Below, one piece after another: positions 5,139 to 5,385 of a stretch of DNA of 5,385 nt. The DNA is taken from contig CANFFA010000197.1 of the NCBI GenBank assembly GCA_947445425.1, positions 1 to 5,385 on the forward strand, read 5' to 3'. The notes beneath the pieces were generated by a model, which did not search any database, was not told the DNA's origin, and was given only the letters and a program-made list of their open reading frames with translations. The first letter of the stretch is position 1. Each line of letters begins with the position of its first letter. Made by a program: the position numbers and the translations under genes. Origin of the DNA: Paludibacteraceae bacterium (lineage in GTDB: Bacteria > Bacteroidota > Bacteroidia > Bacteroidales > Paludibacteraceae).

Positions 5139-5385
5139 AATATTCGTTTTTAAGTTTTATAGCTTTTTCTATTTCGTTTTGAGGTGTTTTTTGAGATTTC
5201 TTTCTAAAACCATTGAAAAGAACAACTATTTTATCACCATCGTGAATGAAGAAAATTCGAAATTCATTATTTCCGTAATTCACTCTAAATTCATACACCC
5301 CATCACGAATGAATTTAATGTAATGGTGTGGAATCTTATCCTCACTCTCTAACAATAAAACAGCTCTTTCTAATTTTACCCTCTC
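5125..5385 (-). CDS. RelE/HigB (Gp49-like) toxin, N-terminus beyond window
   Basis: The frame is open from the right edge of the window to TAA at 5125-5127, giving 86 visible residues that begin ERVKLERAVL. It carries the DUF891/Gp49 pattern of RelE-superfamily toxins: YIKFIRDGVYEFRVNYGNNEFRIFF, then DKIVVLFNGFRKKSQKTP and a final helix NEIEKAIKLKNEYY. The basic KKSQKTP segment and the paired arginines are the residues usual in this fold, and relatives are mostly ribosome-dependent mRNA-cleaving toxins. The TTG at 5355 is internal, since family-like sequence continues upstream of it; perhaps 15-30 residues are outside the window. It is paired with the XRE antitoxin. Confidence 0.8.
   Translation of the reverse strand, partial: ERVKLERAVLLLESEDKIPHHYIKFIRDGVYEFRVNYGNNEFRIFFIHDGDKIVVLFNGFRKKSQKTPQNEIEKAIKLKNEYYEQQ

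Noticed and set aside
5128..5352. A plus-strand frame over the toxin gene
   Set aside because: It is a low-complexity phenylalanine-rich shadow of the RelE-type toxin.

Overview
The window looks like chromosomal DNA from a member of the Bacteroidota. The coding is AT-rich, ribosome-binding sites are weak or absent, and the best promoter has the Bacteroidota layout (TTG, 19-nt spacer, TAnnTTTG). Every intact gene reads on the minus strand; only two damaged or partial genes at the left edge read on the plus strand.

Left edge (1-807, plus). The window opens inside the last 45 codons of an IS630-family transposase. A short non-coding tail follows, ending in a 21-bp hairpin with T or A tracts on both sides. 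Directly after the hairpin the reading frame becomes a Crp/Fnr-family regulator whose N-terminus is missing. The simplest reading is that an IS630-type insertion removed the start of this regulator gene.

Centre (3964-839, minus). This is an arsenic-type resistance operon in the order arsR-family repressor, small cytoplasmic thioredoxin (ArsE-like), exported thioredoxin-fold protein (ArsF family), CcdA/DsbD-like membrane protein (ArsG family), ArsP/DUF318 permease. A single promoter overlaps an inverted-repeat operator in front of arsR. The thioredoxin and arsF overlap by 4 nt, and arsG and the permease are 12 nt apart. Two intergenic gaps hold repeats: a family of GTCTTTTGTCTTTAATCT-type repeats between arsR and the thioredoxin gene, and a nested REP/BIME-like palindrome between arsF and arsG. 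Together the products look like a thiol-redox and efflux system for (organo)arsenicals. Cytoplasmic electrons could pass from the thioredoxin through ArsG to periplasmic ArsF, while the permease exports the trivalent product.

Right side (4002-5385, minus). A separate small gene for an exported probable OB-fold protein has its own possible -7 box and a clear terminator hairpin. Upstream of it is a GC-rich hairpin, then a toxin-antitoxin pair of the HigBA / RelE-Gp49 plus XRE type. The toxin gene runs off the right end of the window.

No tRNA, rRNA or CRISPR array was seen, and no gene-free stretch exceeds about 215 bases.
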